DNA of 64,000 nt from Epiperipatus broadwayi (taxonomy: Eukaryota; Onychophora; Udeonychophora; Euonychophora; Peripatidae): positions 1,496,584 to 1,560,583 of the forward strand of contig JAQFVV010012499.1 in NCBI GenBank assembly GCA_028023455.1. Direction: 5' to 3'. Positions 40,030 through 50,227 of this stretch are shown here, in pieces (positions within the stretch are counted from its first letter, which is position 1; each line of letters starts with the position of its first letter). The translations under genes and the position numbers were made by a program. The notes beneath the pieces were generated by a model. It did not search any database, was not told the origin of the DNA, and saw only the letters and a program-made list of their open reading frames with translations.

Positions 40030-40355
40030 TTAAAGTTAGAGATAGTGAATGCATGCTCTGACGTTTATGTAAACATATGCTTGATGGTGTATCTGTTGAC
40101 ATAAATATAAGCGTTAGCAAGTTTTTAACTTGGTTTTTGTTTTTCATAAATGTACCTTTGCGGTCTTTCTAGCAATGATATATATTGCAGAGGCTTCTAC
40201 TATGTGGTGATGCTGAACTGAGATCAGACCCATGTAGCTATCTGGCTTGCTATGCTGAGTTTGAAGACATTACGTGTCTAAAAGATTCACGCTTGCAAGC
40301 TGAATAGAAACTGTTTCATAAACGCTCAGAGTTTGTGTTTAGATCTAGTTTCTAA

Positions 40356-40415
40356 AATTCCTGTCTTTCACTGATGATAGCAAATAGCTTGAAATCATGA
40401 TCTGAAAGTGGAATT
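40356..40415 (+). ncRNA. Hammerhead ribozyme, family C, plus copy 2
   Basis: Same motif as at 39679-39738 in plus orientation. It has outer stem I AATTCC (40356-40361) with GGAATT (40410-40415), inner CTTTCA with TGAAAG, CTGATGA (40371-40377), GAAA, stem III TCATGA and TC. It appears fully competent. Confidence 0.9.
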
Positions 40416-40509
40416 AAAGTTAGAGATAGTGAATGCATGCTCTGACGTTTATGTAAACATACGCTTGACGGTGTTTTTGGTAGAACACCATCTGTTGACA
40501 TATATATAT

Positions 40510-42790
40510 ATAAGTTTATAAAATGTAGATATGAGTAAATAATTTTAATACTTCATATTTTTATGCTTAAAAACAAATAAAAATCTCAAAATAAAATTTG
40601 TTTTATATGTCAAGAATAAATGAAATTTTATATTTGAAACCCTACTTTTATAGCCTGATCTAAACATCATATGTTATAGTTTGGTTAGTAAACATTTGAA
40701 AAAAAAAATCATTTCCAAATGTCTGTACTGTCGAAAAAAATATTCAATAAAAACAAAATCAATCATTTTTAAAAATCTCATAAATAATTTTAACTTTAAA
40801 AAAATGAGAAAAATAAAAAAAACAAATACTAAAAAAAAAAATTAATACAACAGTAAAACAGCATTATATCATATCGGTTATCTTCATTTCCTTGCATTAC
40901 TCATCTGCTTTTATTTGCTTCAACAATTGGCTCTATATAAATAACATTATTGTATTTCATCTTCATGATTTTTAAAATAGTCATTTTATTATAATAGTCA
41001 TTAATAAAGTATGATTTTTTTTTTTTCAAAATATTCGTTCATGGATAGTTTTATTTTCAAAAAAATAGAGTAAGTAATTTTTGGCTCGATTTCTTTTTCT
41101 TTATTGGATTAGTTTTCTTTTGGGAAAATTTGAAAAAAAAAATGCAGTAAGTAATCTTTGGCTCCAATTCTCTTTTTTTGGATTAAGAGAAGAATTAAAC
41201 ATTTTTGTCAACAATTTAGAGTTTTTAATTACTGACAGTGAACAAAGAATAGCTATGTATGTGGAATTTACATATCCAAAATAATAACTACAATTTGATT
41301 TGAATTGAAATATAAAATGTGTACAAAATAAATGTTAGTAATTTTTTTAACAAGTATTGTCTTAAAAAAAATTAAAATATATAAAATCTTGACTTAGAAA
41401 CTTACAGATATTTCCATTCAAATTTAAAATGAACATTATTATGAATAAGGATATAAACGGTCCACAAATATCTAATCACTGCTACTTAAGATGGCGGAAT
41501 ACGCCGAAGCTGGCTATAGCAAAGAATTTTAATCTTTAATTTTATATAGGCATTTTTTAAAATTTTGTAGTTTTTATTCTAGTGAATATATATATATAAG
41601 TACAGATGAATAATAATTATAATGTTGATCTTATATATAATTCTTAATAGTTTATCGATATCACTTTTATTTGCATTTTAAATTACTTTCGTTCTCTATT
41701 TCCTTCAGAAATGGAGAATTGAATTTTCATTTTATTTACTTACAAGGCAAAAAGAAAAAAATGATGTTAGTAGAAACTAAATCTACAAAATATGCTTATG
41801 AACAATAATAAAACAATACTGTACACAAATATTGATAATAAATATTTAATTTTTATCTGCATTAAAACAAATAAATTAATACACTATTTGAACTTTGAAT
41901 AACTCATCACTCATTGAAAATTGATTAAATATAAAAGATAAAGCAATTTCAGCATTAATACTTATTAAATTGTAACTATTATGACAGATTAAATTCATAA
42001 TTTCCATAAATTTAAATCATGTTTTGAATTTTTTTCAAGGTTAGCTTATTTGTAGATAAAATACAATTTATGATGCCAAGCTATGCAATATGATTTCATA
42101 GCACTAATATATTACTATTATAATAAATAATACAAAGGAAAAACTAAATAATTAAGATGACAGATAACTATAAAAGAGAAAATTAAAGTTCAAATCAAAA
42201 TATAGACATACTATAAATAAAAAAATAAAATTTGGTCAAAATTCCAATAATGCAATAAAATTAAAAACAACAATGTGTATTCTTAATAGTTAAAACTCAA
42301 AAATAAACTCATAGAATAGTACAAAAACCATTTATGAGTGAGAGTTTAAGCTAATAAATGTCATTTATAGTTCTACTTTGAGGATTAAAATTATGATAGT
42401 ACATATAAAATCTCTTTGCTTATAAAAATTAAATTATTCAAAATAATTATCCATTTGATGTAATTCAATTTGCAAAACATTTTACAATCACATCAAACAC
42501 ATATTGTTAAATATTCTAATAATTACCAGATAAAGCAAAGCAATTAAAAATAAAAGTCACTTAATTTAGCAATAAAATTCATTCCAAGCAAGTAATTATA
42601 ATTAACAATGACCCTTTAAAAATAAATTATTGATCATAAAAGCAATCAAATTTTTTTTGATAAATGAATATTTAGATAATATTAAGAGTGGATAAAACAA
42701 GAAAATTTTCAAAACTCTCATTAAGGCTGTTGAAGAGAACTTTGTATTTAAGAAAACTATTTAAACTTATTTTTCCCCAACAAAATGTAA
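40510..42790. other. AT-rich sequence with one short CpG-rich spot
   Basis: Apart from the spot at 41486-41532 no feature was recognised. A plus frame at 41081-41284 (67 codons) has no known domain. Confidence 0.5.
41486..41532 (+). other. AAGATGGCGG motif with 13-codon frame
   Basis: AAGATGGCGG is a core YY1-type initiator/5'-leader motif. The ATG inside it opens a 13-codon frame, MAEYAEAGYSKEF, with GC-rich codons unlike anything nearby. It looks like the first coding codons of a housekeeping-type gene or a scrap of a processed copy. No donor site follows and AT-rich DNA resumes at once. Confidence 0.35.
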
Positions 42791-42902
42791 ATATTAAACA
42801 AAGCAGAACTCTCTCCATACAGTAGTGCCACCCTGTGCCAATCAGAGTAATCAATGTATGCCAGAAGGGTTGTGCATAAAATCCCATGTTGTTCCTACTC
42901 AT

Positions 42903-42962
42903 CAGATATCCCCAGACTAGTTTCTGGCTTGTGGCCCTCATCAGTGAGGAGCCTTGGATCTG
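42903..42962 (-). ncRNA. Hammerhead ribozyme, type I, family E
   Basis: Minus strand: CTGATGA (42938-42944), stem II GGC, loop CACAA, GCC within 42925-42937, GAAA (42921-42924), stem III CTAG (42917-42920), TC (42915-42916). Inner stem I TCCTCA pairs with TGGGGA. Outer CAGAT pairs with ATCTG (42958-42962 and 42903-42907) across an internal loop. All core residues are present. Confidence 0.88.
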
Positions 42963-43360
42963 AGAGCGCTGCACCTAGATCTTAGGATCTAATGCAACCC
43001 TCCAGCAGCCACCTTTTATCTCTACTTAACTACAAAACTATGAGAATGAAATTGAAACACAATAATATTTTCAATCTAAGCTCAATAGCTTATATAGTCA
43101 TATGGGTCTGAACTCAATTCAGCACCCATACATTTTGGTGTCTTTGGTTTTTTAACAACCATAGCCACCACTATCCTATTAGGCAGGATTGGTATTAAAC
43201 CACTAAACATCACAGGATCACTATCTCTTATACTAGCACATAATTGTTATTAAACAAGGCAAAACTCTCTCCAAACAGTAGTGTCACCCTGTGTCAATCA
43301 GAGTAATCATACAAGAAGGCTTGTGCATAAATTCCCATCTAGTACCTACTCATCCAATAT

Positions 43361-43390
43361 CCTCAGACTAGTTTCTGGCTTGTGGTCTGG
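43361..43390 (-). ncRNA. Half hammerhead at foldback junction, family E
   Basis: Minus strand keeps CCACAAGCCAGAAACTAG, TC and TGAGGATATTGG, meaning the 3' side of stem II, GAAA, stem III and the 3' side of stem I. CTGATGA and stem I 5' are replaced by opposite-strand sequence, so the orientation switch cut through the ribozyme. Confidence 0.7.
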
Positions 43391-43879
43391 CATCCATTGA
43401 TTACTCTGATTGGCACATGGTGGCACTACTGTATGGAGAGAGTTTTGCCTTGTTTAATAACAATTATGTGCTAGTATAAGTGATGGTGATCATGTGATGT
43501 TTAGTGGTTTAACACCAATCCTGCCTAATAGGATAGTGGTGGTTGTGGTTGTTAAAGAGCCAAAGACACCAAAATGTTTGGGTGCTGAACTGTATAAGCT
43601 ATTGAGCTTAGATTGAAAATATTATTGTGTTTTCAATTTCATTCTCATAGTTTTGTAGTTAAGTAGATATAAAAGGTGGCTGCTAGTGGGTTGCATTAGA
43701 TCCTGGATATTGGATGAGTAGGCACTACATGGGATTTTATGCACAAGCCTTCTGGCATCCATTGATTACTCTGATTGGCACAGGGTGTCACTACTGTATA
43801 GGGATAGTTTTGCCTTGTTTAATAACAATTATGTGATAGTATAAGAGATAGTGTCATGTGATATTTAGTGGTTTAAAAT

Positions 43880-44750
43880 GTAAATATATTAAATAAATGC
43901 AAGACAAACAAGATTCTTAAAAAGTTTCCATCTTCATTTCTATGAGTAAATTTCATCAAGATGCAAAATGTTGCACAACACTCCTTTAAAAAAATATTTA
44001 AACTGACTCTAGATCAGTCAAATTAAGCACAGTGACAGATTGAAAAACAGAAGGATCTTGAATTTATTTCAGATGAAAAAACTTGCAAGTCAAAGAAACT
44101 ATTATGCCCGATCTTTGAGAAGATAATTATATTATTGTATTTATGTAGAAATGAATTTTTAAATATTAATACATTTTATATTTATTATTTATATTAAAAA
44201 TATTTTTCTAAAGTGTTGGTCTAATAATTAAATAACAAATTTAACCTTTCATTGTGAATGTATGTTTGCTTCTGTAATTATTATTTCTCAAACACACTGT
44301 TCAGTTTGGTCCAATAAATTTTACACTGAATAATAAGCTCATGATTTAGTAATAAGACAGAAGTGGATTGTGAAACTTAATGATTTATTTTGGTGAAGAA
44401 AATCTTGGCATGCTGCTAAGATTTTATTATTGGCTGATATACATAATGCATAACTCAACTTATTGTTTTTTCCAGTATGTTTGCAACTGTTCTAACTGAT
44501 ATTTGAGGTTGAAAAACTATAATAGTAAGTCACCCATATCTTGCAAAGAGGCATTTGAACTTTAGCAACAAATTAACTTTAAAACAATCATTTTATCATT
44601 TCATTAAATTCTAAGAATTGAATCATTTAAAGCATATATTTTAAAATAATTATACCAATAATTAAATTTATTTCAAGATATATATATATATTTTATGATA
44701 TAGCCTAATATTTATTATCTAATGAGTGTGTTAATAGTTCTTAATAAGCT
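43880..44750. other. AT-rich sequence, no feature seen
   Basis: No gene, structured RNA or repeat family was recognised. Confidence 0.5.
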
Positions 44751-44754
44751 TTCA

Positions 44755-44940
44755 GAATATTCTTTCCTCAGATTGGTTTTTAGCTTCTGGCTTTCCTCAG
44801 TGAGGTGCTAGGATATTCAAGTGTTAGATTTAAAATGCCAGCTAGAAAACAGTCTCATGAGAATAGGGATATTTAAAAAAAACACATTAAGAGCTATTGA
44901 CATGCTTATTAAATAACGTGAAATACAAGCTTAATAAAAT
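44755..44940 (-). mobile_element. Decayed hammerhead repeat fragment (family G)
   Basis: On the minus strand a TTTAAATCTAAC box precedes a decayed hammerhead, as in families A to E. The flanks are too decayed to give a unit length. Confidence 0.5.
44773..44807 (-). ncRNA. Hammerhead relic with mutated GAAA
   Basis: Minus strand: stem I CCTCA with TGAGG, CTGAGGA (44794-44800), stem II AGC, loop CAGAA, GCT, then AAAA in place of GAAA, CCAA and TC. Loss of G12, which acts in catalysis, should inactivate it. Confidence 0.65.
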
Positions 44941-44944
44941 AGCT

Positions 44945-46320
44945 CATGTGACATATGTCTTGATTTCTTTGCAACTTAATATTTAATAGTTCATTTTAAA
45001 CAGGCCCTTCAAATACTTTTGATTTTAAATGTTCCATTATAATGTAATGACATATTAATTTCTCATTAAAAACCTCACAGGTGAATAGTTGTTATTATAT
45101 ATAATAAAGATATAAATAATATAATGTTACATACTTAATAAACGATTTAAAATTTATTAATTCTGTTTTGTAATTAGATACCAAAAACGTTTTCTAATGT
45201 TAGCTAAAGAACAGATTTATTCTGTGTGTTATTTGAGCATACTAACTGAAAGCACACTCAACTACTGTTAATAAATAGATATATGGAATAAACCTTCTCC
45301 TTAGCCAAAGTTAGAAACATTTTCAGCATCCAATTACGAACAAATAACAAAAATATGAAATTAGTTTCCCTAAACATTTTGAGTACAGCATGATATTTGA
45401 TTAACTTCACTCTAAAGTTCAAATTAAGTTATATAAACTTCAATTTTTAATGTATAGGCATCATAAAACATACAACAAAACTTATTTTTCAAATAAGTAT
45501 AAGTAATGCAAAATTATATGAATTATCTCATATCTGAATGCCATAGAGAAAATGTTTCAAAGAATCTGTCGTGATATACTTATTAACATTCACTAAATTC
45601 TAAGAAAGCCTGCCAAATTACAAAAGACCACTAAATTCTATTCAATAACAACTTTGCTTTATTTTATTTACTTGAGATATGTTTTATTTATAAAACTTTA
45701 TTTATTTATGATGAAAAATAATAAAGTAAAATTAATTTTGGACTGTTCTAATAATATTCATTTGGAAAGAAAATTATAAAAAAGAGTGAGATCTACAATT
45801 GAAATAATTAATTTAACAAATAAATAAATAAATTATTTTTTTAATATGGTAGCAAAAATTGTCTAAATTGATTTAAAAATAATAAACAGTCCAGTTCACA
45901 TTACACTAATTCAAAATCATAATTTTAAAGTTTACTATAAAAAAATAAATATTTAAAAATTAATAAATAAATGATTTAATTATTTTATATTCAGAATTTT
46001 AAAAAAATATCAAATGATAAAAAATCAAATCAATTAAGTATAATATAAGTAAGAGAATTTCAGAAGAAAAATTTCAAAATAGTTAAAATATTATTTTAGA
46101 AATAATATATTTAAAAAAAAATTAAGACAAAAATTCAATTATCTATTTTTCTTTCCAAATGCAATTCAGTTTTTTAAATTCATACTCTTTTTTTAACTCT
46201 TGCTTATTTTATTAAATTCATAACAAATTTAACTGAAGTAATATATTCGTTATAAATTCAGGAAAATAAATAAAATTAAAAAAAAAAGAATCATTAAACT
46301 ATGAATATATTTTCAGTAAG
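44945..46320. other. AT-rich sequence, no feature seen
   Basis: Long A and T tracts only. No gene or repeat family was recognised. Confidence 0.5.
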
Positions 46321-46324
46321 AATA

Positions 46325-46520
46325 TAGTTGATAAAAGTGTTGCCTTAAAAATCGATATTTGAGAATCTAAAGGTGTAAGTTCAAATCCTATGCTAATATT
46401 GTCATTGGTCAGGTTAGCTTTATCTGAAGAAGAGTGGAAATAATACTACTCAAAACATTGTTTAATACTAGCCTGTATTGTCTGTTTGCATATAGATCAT
46501 ATTCATTATTTTCAGTCACA
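46325..46520 (+). mobile_element. tRNA-derived SINE with internal hammerhead relic
   Basis: GGTGTAAGTTCAAATCC (46371-46387) is a good B box, preceded at tRNA-like distance by a degraded A-box region (GTGTTGCCTT near 46338). A body follows that holds a hammerhead-like motif (46412-46473) and continues through TGTATTGTCTGTTTGC. A polymerase III head followed by a ribozyme body makes this distinct from families A to E. Target duplications were not found. Confidence 0.55.
46412..46473 (+). ncRNA. Hammerhead relic inside SINE body
   Basis: CTGAAGA (46424-46430), stem II GAGT and ACTC, AAAA (46452-46455), CATT (46456-46459). The outer stem I pairs GGTTAG (46412-46417) with CTAGCC (46468-46473). 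An ancestral GAAACGTT would restore the usual minimal form. Both changes (CG to CA) fit CpG decay. Inactive as it stands. Confidence 0.55.
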
Positions 46521-46524
46521 TAGC

Positions 46525-47790
46525 ACTCAAAAAATTTAAAATATTTGATGGTTCTGAGACAAAATATCTAAAACATTTAATTTGAATTTCTATGGAATAA
46601 AATTTAGTTTTAGTTTTAAACTAGTAATTTTATGGAGTAATGTATAGTTCCTTAAACAATTGATAAAAAATATACAAAATGCAAATTATCATCATGATTT
46701 GGCTAAAACTAGTTTGAGTCAAGCATACTAATTTAAATTACTTTCAAAGAACTTCACTGAGAAGATATTAATAGAATTATATTCTTATTCATAATTACCA
46801 GACAATTACACCTTAAATATAAAATTATTAAATTTCTCAACTTATGATATATACTTTAGTTTAATTTAAAAATTAATTAAATCATATAAGCACGATTTTA
46901 TATCTATAAATCCATTATATTTTTTTCATGTATCTCTTTACTCAAGTGCCTTCTTACATTATTAATTCACAAATTCAACTTTCATCCAGAATATAATTAG
47001 TGAAAGACATAAGAAAAAAATATAAATTGCCATCAAAATGTTTATTTTGACTAAAATTAAATCTAATTCAAGTAGCCTTTGGTTTTGTACATCATATAAT
47101 GTTCTAAACAAAAAATGTATTCATAAATATAAACTTATTATACTTTTAAATTAAAGTGAGTAAATTGAGAAGTTTAATAATTTGATAATTAAAGTTTAAT
47201 TTTTACATGTATAAAAAGAAAAGAATAATTATTGTAATATTCAAACATTTTGAAGCTTCAGAAGGAAAGCAAGTAATTTACATTAATATAATTTGTTTAG
47301 AGTCAAACACTATATGAATAAGAGTGATTTAAAAAAAAAAGAAATGCAATTTAAATTATTATAATTTTTTTTAGATAAATAAAAAGCAATAGCAATAGAA
47401 AACTAATTATTATATGAAGTCAATCACCATATATCATGGGGATAACTAGAATTTCTTAATGTTTTTCATTAATTTCTTATAGAAATAAAGTTATGCTCAT
47501 AAGTTAAAAGGAACAGCATATAAAGAGGAAGTAAAAAATAAACAACTAAATATAAAAATTTTAAATTCAATTTAATGTTCTAAAATTAATCTAGCTTTTT
47601 ATTGATAATCCTTAAAAGTTTTTACGTTGACATATTACATCTTGCTTTATTTTTTATAAAATTAACTTATATATTACTAATACCCTTATATTTCAAATAT
47701 TTCCATATGATCACTGTCATGTTAATAATATCAATGCTTTATTAATTATTCTATTTTCTTTCCAAATATGATCCATTAATCTCAGTATAT
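46525..47790. other. AT-rich sequence, no feature seen
   Basis: No gene, structured RNA or repeat family was recognised. Confidence 0.5.
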
Positions 47791-47940
47791 ATATATGAAA
47801 AACAAGTTTTATATACATAAAAACCTGGTATCGCTTGTATTAATGATCAATAGATGGAGCTTTACCAAGACCTCCAAACAAGCGTATTTGTTTACATAAA
47901 AGTCAGAGTCAATATTCACTGTCTCTTTCATTTTGCTCCA

Positions 47941-47987
47941 CCCTCAGATCAGCTGATTTCAAGCTAATTTGCTCTCATCAGTGAGGG
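47941..47987 (-). ncRNA. Hammerhead ribozyme, family B unit 1
   Basis: Minus strand: stem I CCCTCA with TGAGGG, CTGATGA, stem II GAGC, loop AAATTA, GCTT, GAAA, stem III TCAGCTGA (self-complementary) and TC. The core is intact. The outer stem I helix seen in the other units (CTTC with GGAG) has a mismatch here. Confidence 0.9.
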
Positions 47988-48354
47988 ATAGCAGTTAGAA
48001 ACTAGACCTAAATATTAACTCCAAGCGTTTATGCAAAACGTTTCTATCAGTTTGCAAGCATGAATTTTTTAGACACCTAAATGTCTTCAAACTCAGCCTA
48101 TCAAACTAGATAGCTATATGGGTCTGATATCAGTTCAGATTCTCAACATAGTGAAAGCTTCTGCAATCTATATCATTGCAAGAAAACTTTAAAGGTACAT
48201 TTATGAAAAACAAAAACAAGTTTTATATACGTAAAAACCTGCTATCGCTTGTATTAATGATCAATAGATGGAGCTTTACCAAGACCTCCAAACAAGCGTA
48301 TTTGTTTACATAAACATCAGAGTCAATATTCACTGTCTCTTTCATTTTGCTGCA

Positions 48355-48401
48355 CCCTCAGATCAGCTGATTTCAAGCTGATTTGCTCTAATCAGTGAGG
48401 G
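48355..48401 (-). ncRNA. Hammerhead, family B unit 2, core G8 mutated
   Basis: Identical in plan to unit 1, but the core reads CTGATTA. The changed residue is G8, the general acid in the accepted hammerhead mechanism, so this copy should not cleave. Confidence 0.88.
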
Positions 48402-48600
48402 ATAGAAGTTAGAAACTAGATCTAAATATTAACTCCAAGCGTTTATGCAAAACGTTTCTATCAGTTTGCAAGCATGAATTTTTTAGACACCTAAATGTCT
48501 TCAAACTCAGCCTATCAAACTAGATAGCTATATGGGTCTGATATCAGTTCAGATTCTCCACATAGTGAAAGCTTCTGCAATCTATATCATTGCAAGAAAA

Positions 48601-48753
48601 CTTTAAAGGTACATTTATGAAAAACAAAAACAAGTTTTATATACGTAAAAACTTTAAAGGTACATTTATGAAAAACAAAAACAAGTTTTATATACATAAA
48701 AACTTTAAAGGTACATTTATGAAAAACAAAAACAAGTTTTATATACGTAAAAA
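48601..48753. repeat. 51-bp sub-repeat, three copies
   Basis: CTTTAAAGGTACATTTATG starts at 48601, 48652 and 48703. Because 51 is a multiple of three, the block opens a false reading frame (48590-48829) with a 17-residue repeat NFKGTFMKNKNKFYIRK. The same expansion lies at 49117-49269. Confidence 0.9.
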
Positions 48754-48870
48754 CCTGCTATCGCTTGTATTAATGATCAATAGATGGAGCTTTACCAAGA
48801 CCTCCAAACAAGTGTATTTGTTTACATAAACGTCAGAGTCAATATTCACTGTCTCTTTCATTTTGCTCCA

Positions 48871-48917
48871 CCCTCAGATCAGCTGATTTCAAGCTGATTT
48901 GCTCTAATCAGTGAGGG
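48871..48917 (-). ncRNA. Hammerhead, family B unit 3, core G8 mutated
   Basis: Same as unit 2: CTGATTA in place of CTGATGA with all helices preserved. The shared mutation and the shared 51-bp expansion show that these two units arose by duplication after the mutation. Confidence 0.88.
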
Positions 48918-49116
48918 ATAGAAGTTAGAAACTAGACCTAAATATTAACTCCAAGTGTTTATGCAAAACGTTTCTATCAGTTTGCAAGCATAAATTTTTT
49001 AGACACCTAAATGTCTTCAAACTCAGCCTATCAAACTAGATAGCTATATGGGTCTGATATCAGTTCAGATTCTCCACATAGTGAAAGCTTCTGCAATCTA
49101 TATCATTGCAAGAAAA

Positions 49117-49269
49117 CTTTAAAGGTACATTTATGAAAAACAAAAACAAGTTTTATATATGTAAAAACTTTAAAGGTACATTTATAAAAAACAAAAACAA
49201 GTTTTATATACGTAAAAACTTTAAAGGTACATTTATGAAAAACAAAAACAAGTTTTATATACGTAAAAA
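49117..49269. repeat. 51-bp sub-repeat, three copies
   Basis: CTTTAAAGGTACATTTAT starts at 49117, 49168 and 49219. It is the counterpart of 48601-48753, and the frame 49106-49345 is its shadow. Confidence 0.9.
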
Positions 49270-49386
49270 CCTGCTATCGCTTGTATTAATGATCAATAGA
49301 TGGAGCTTTACCAAGACCTCCAAACAAGCGTATTTGTTTACATAAACATCAGAGTCAATGTTCACTGTCTCTTTCATTTTGCTCCA

Positions 49387-49433
49387 CCCTCAGATCAGCT
49401 GATTTCAAGCTGATTTGCTCTCATCAGTGAGGG
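49387..49433 (-). ncRNA. Hammerhead ribozyme, family B unit 4
   Basis: Minus strand: CCCTCA, CTGATGA, stem II GAGC, loop AAATCA, GCTT, GAAA, TCAGCTGA, TC, TGAGGG, with outer stem I CTTC and GGAG. Core intact. Predicted to be active. Confidence 0.9.
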
Positions 49434-49825
49434 ATAGAAGTTAGAAACTAGACCTAAATATTAACTCCAAGCATTTATGCAAAACGTTTCTATCAGTTTG
49501 CAAGCATGAATCTTTTAGACACCTAAATGTCTTCAAACTCAGCCTATCAAACTAGATAGCTATATGGGTCTGATATCAGTTCAGATTCTCCACATAGTGA
49601 AAGCTTCTGCAATCTATATCATTGCAAAAAAACTTTAAAGGTACATTTATGAAAAACAAAAACAAGTTTTATATACGTAAAAACCTGCTATCGCTTGTAT
49701 TAATGATCAAAAGATGGAGCTTTACCAAGACCTCCAAACAAGCGTATTTGTTTACATAATCATCAGAGTCAATATTCACTCTTTCATTTTGCTCCACCCT
49801 CAGATATATATATATATATATAGGG

Positions 49826-50160
49826 CTGATGAAGCTCAACATATTCCACCTATGTGGAAACCTCTCATTTTATCTAATATTAACTTGAAATGAATAGGTG
49901 AAAAAACTGAGGGAAATAAACATTTTGATAAGCCTCATATTGTGAATGCTAAACTACTTCAAGTTAAATATCACTTCTCATCGTGCACTGAGTCACATTA
50001 TTCTTTGAGATCTAATGAAGTTGTTCTTTCAAAAGTTAACCTTGATAATGGCAGTTGCTAGTCCGTCGAAATATCGGTGTTTAATGGAAAATAATATACA
50101 GTACAGCCCAAAAAGTTATATTTTATGAATCATTTTAATTTTTTTCCAATATCTGATCCA
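49826..50160 (+). repeat. Possible Penelope-type terminal fragment
   Basis: Between two AT runs lies a GC-richer block ending in GCTAGTCCGTCGAAATATCG and a short A-rich tail. GTCGAAATATC resembles the GAAA-CGTC end of Penelope-type hammerheads, with TTGATAA (50042-50048) in place of CTGATGA. The pairing is poor, so this is a weak call. Confidence 0.3.
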
Positions 50161-50182
50161 TATTATATGGTCATTGTCAAGG

Positions 50183-50183
<1 letters not shown>

Positions 50184-50224
<41 letters not shown>
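50184..50224. repeat. TA microsatellite
   Basis: About 20 TA units. Confidence 0.95.

Positions 50225-50227
<3 letters not shown>

Larger units (their letters stand above)
39549..40500. mobile_element. Family C hammerhead repeat, head-to-head foldback
   Basis: A minus-sense unit of 400 bp (39549-39948, restarting at 39949) switches near 39975 to plus-sense sequence that continues for about 1.3 units to 40500. The two orientations are almost identical, so the locus is a near-perfect foldback with arms of about 400 bp. It holds three hammerheads. The left end (ATATATGAAAAACAA) is at the same internal position as the left end of the family B array. Both outer ends abut AT runs. The frames at 39476-39742 and 39884-40147 are shadows of these repeats. 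Confidence 0.8.
42797..43877. mobile_element. Family E hammerhead repeat, foldback
   Basis: A minus-sense unit starts at about 42797 and restarts near 43252 (AACTCTCTCC at 42808 and 43263, period 455 bp). At about 43388 orientation changes and the plus-sense reverse complement follows to about 43877, itself including a restart. Shared blocks with 2463-3117 include GGCAGGATTGGTATTAAACC. One good hammerhead (42903-42962) and one half motif (43361-43385) are present. In the plus-sense arm the ribozyme is deleted (GATCC joined to ATATTGGATGAG near 43705). Confidence 0.78.
47795..49802 (-). mobile_element. Family B hammerhead tandem array, 414-bp unit
   Basis: Four complete units and a partial fifth, marked by CCTG(C/G)TATCGCTTG at 47824, 48238, 48754, 49270 and 49684. 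Spacings are 414, 516, 516 and 414 bp. The 516-bp units carry two extra copies of a 51-bp block. Each full unit has one minus-strand hammerhead with a palindrome-like AGACACCTAAATGTCT and a CTAGACCTAAA or CTAGATCTAAA box upstream in that sense. Both ends abut AT runs. The plus-side end (CCCTCA at 49797-49802) falls at the predicted cleavage site, so the minus-sense 5' end is what self-cleavage would produce. No protein is encoded. Confidence 0.88.

Noticed and set aside
42672-42974. 100-codon minus frame
   Set aside because: It runs through the family E repeat and its hammerhead, where the sequence is explained by RNA structure.
48590-49345. Two frames with a 17-residue repeat
   Set aside because: They arise because the 51-bp sub-repeat is a multiple of three. 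The other array units lack the frame.
47795-49802. CRISPR-like repeat array
   Set aside because: Units are over 400 bp, contiguous and without unique spacers, and the DNA is animal. It is a tandem ribozyme repeat.
49826-49875. CTGATGA followed by GAAA as a further hammerhead
   Set aside because: The G of GAAA is already used in the only stem (CCAC with GTGG), the stem II spacer is far too long, and no stem I or UH site can be drawn.
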